This document shows, piece by piece, positions 6,170 to 6,304 of a stretch of 6,304 nt of DNA (positions are counted from its first letter, which is position 1; each line of letters starts with the position of its first letter). The notes below the pieces were generated by a model. It did no database searches. It was not told the DNA's origin and saw nothing but the letters and a program-made list of their open reading frames with translations. The translations under genes and the position numbers were made by a program. The DNA comes from Candidatus Gottesmanbacteria bacterium CG_4_10_14_0_8_um_filter_37_24 (GTDB lineage: Bacteria > Patescibacteriota > Microgenomatia > 2-02-FULL-39-11). The DNA lies in contig PFMK01000019.1 in the NCBI GenBank assembly GCA_002785215.1, positions 1-6,304 on the forward strand. Direction: 5' to 3'.

Positions 6170-6304
6170 ATTCCAAAAGGCCGAAACCTCTTTAACATAT
6201 AGTCTATCACAGTCATAGCTTACGCAGTCCTCTCTTAATCTGTTAAACTGGAATTGAATATTAGGCAGGTTAGGAGGTGAAAACTTACGCTTAAGAAATG
6301 CAGC
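6149..6304 (-). CDS. Possible 3' end of an unrecognised minus-strand gene, cut by the window edge
   Basis: A frame entering from the right edge stays open for 51 codons and ends with TGA at 6151-6149. The predicted tail is hydrophilic and rich in Arg, Asp and Glu (for example FNRLREDCVSYDCDRLYV, then VSAFWNGESSRK). I do not recognise it. The region is visibly less A/T-rich than the spacer beside it, which mildly favours coding or imported DNA. An overlapping frame on the same strand at 6216-6115 could encode 33 residues from an ATG, containing LKRFRPFGMGSLHENDF. A frame this short at an edge can arise by chance, and the second frame may be no more real than the first. They could also be decayed remains of a mobile or repeated element. 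Confidence 0.2.
   Translation of the reverse strand, partial: AAFLKRKFSPPNLPNIQFQFNRLREDCVSYDCDRLYVKEVSAFWNGESSRK

Noticed and set aside
6270..6304. AGGAGGTG near the right edge as a ribosome-binding site for a + strand gene
   Set aside because: No start codon follows at a normal distance that leads to an open frame. The GTG within it reaches a stop after five codons, and the next ATG is about 19 bases away at the edge.

Overview
The window carries the end of a leucine-biosynthesis operon on the + strand (leuA, a fused leuD-leuC, leuB), followed tail to tail by one minus-strand gene for a DUF389 membrane protein, and about 300 bases of A/T-rich, mostly non-coding DNA. The DNA is visibly A/T-rich and gene spacing is tight. 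The dehydratase has the CGPC / GSSREQ signatures of the archaeal or homoaconitase-like branch rather than the enterobacterial LeuCD branch. The proteins look bacterial. An A/T-rich bacterium of the Bacteroidota/Chlorobiota/Ignavibacteria kind is my best guess, but it is an inference from sequence style and not a firm assignment.

Layout: 1-1369 is 2-isopropylmalate synthase (LeuA), whose first roughly 44 residues lie before the window. 1404-3293 is a single 629-residue protein that joins the small subunit (LeuD, first) to the large subunit (LeuC, second) of 3-isopropylmalate dehydratase. 3327-4406 is 3-isopropylmalate dehydrogenase (LeuB). 5995-4403 (minus) is a seven-helix DUF389 protein with a large C-terminal extension built from three similar units. 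5996-6304 holds a plausible promoter for that gene, a 10-bp inverted repeat around it, an imperfect hairpin and short open frames of doubtful reality.

Together LeuA, LeuDC and LeuB convert 2-oxoisovalerate to 2-oxoisocaproate in three steps. Only the final transamination to leucine is missing, and it is usually done by a general branched-chain aminotransferase encoded elsewhere. The genes are separated by 34 and 33 bases and almost certainly share one transcript. A small hairpin sequesters the leuDC ribosome-binding site, which suggests translational coupling to leuA. The DUF389 gene is convergent and has no evident link to leucine synthesis.

I do not see a clearly new multi-gene system. The points most worth a second look are the small-then-large order of the dehydratase fusion with an atypical substrate-loop motif, a lysine in LeuB where NAD-specific enzymes carry aspartate, the three-unit C-terminal domain of the DUF389 protein, and the unexplained right edge.
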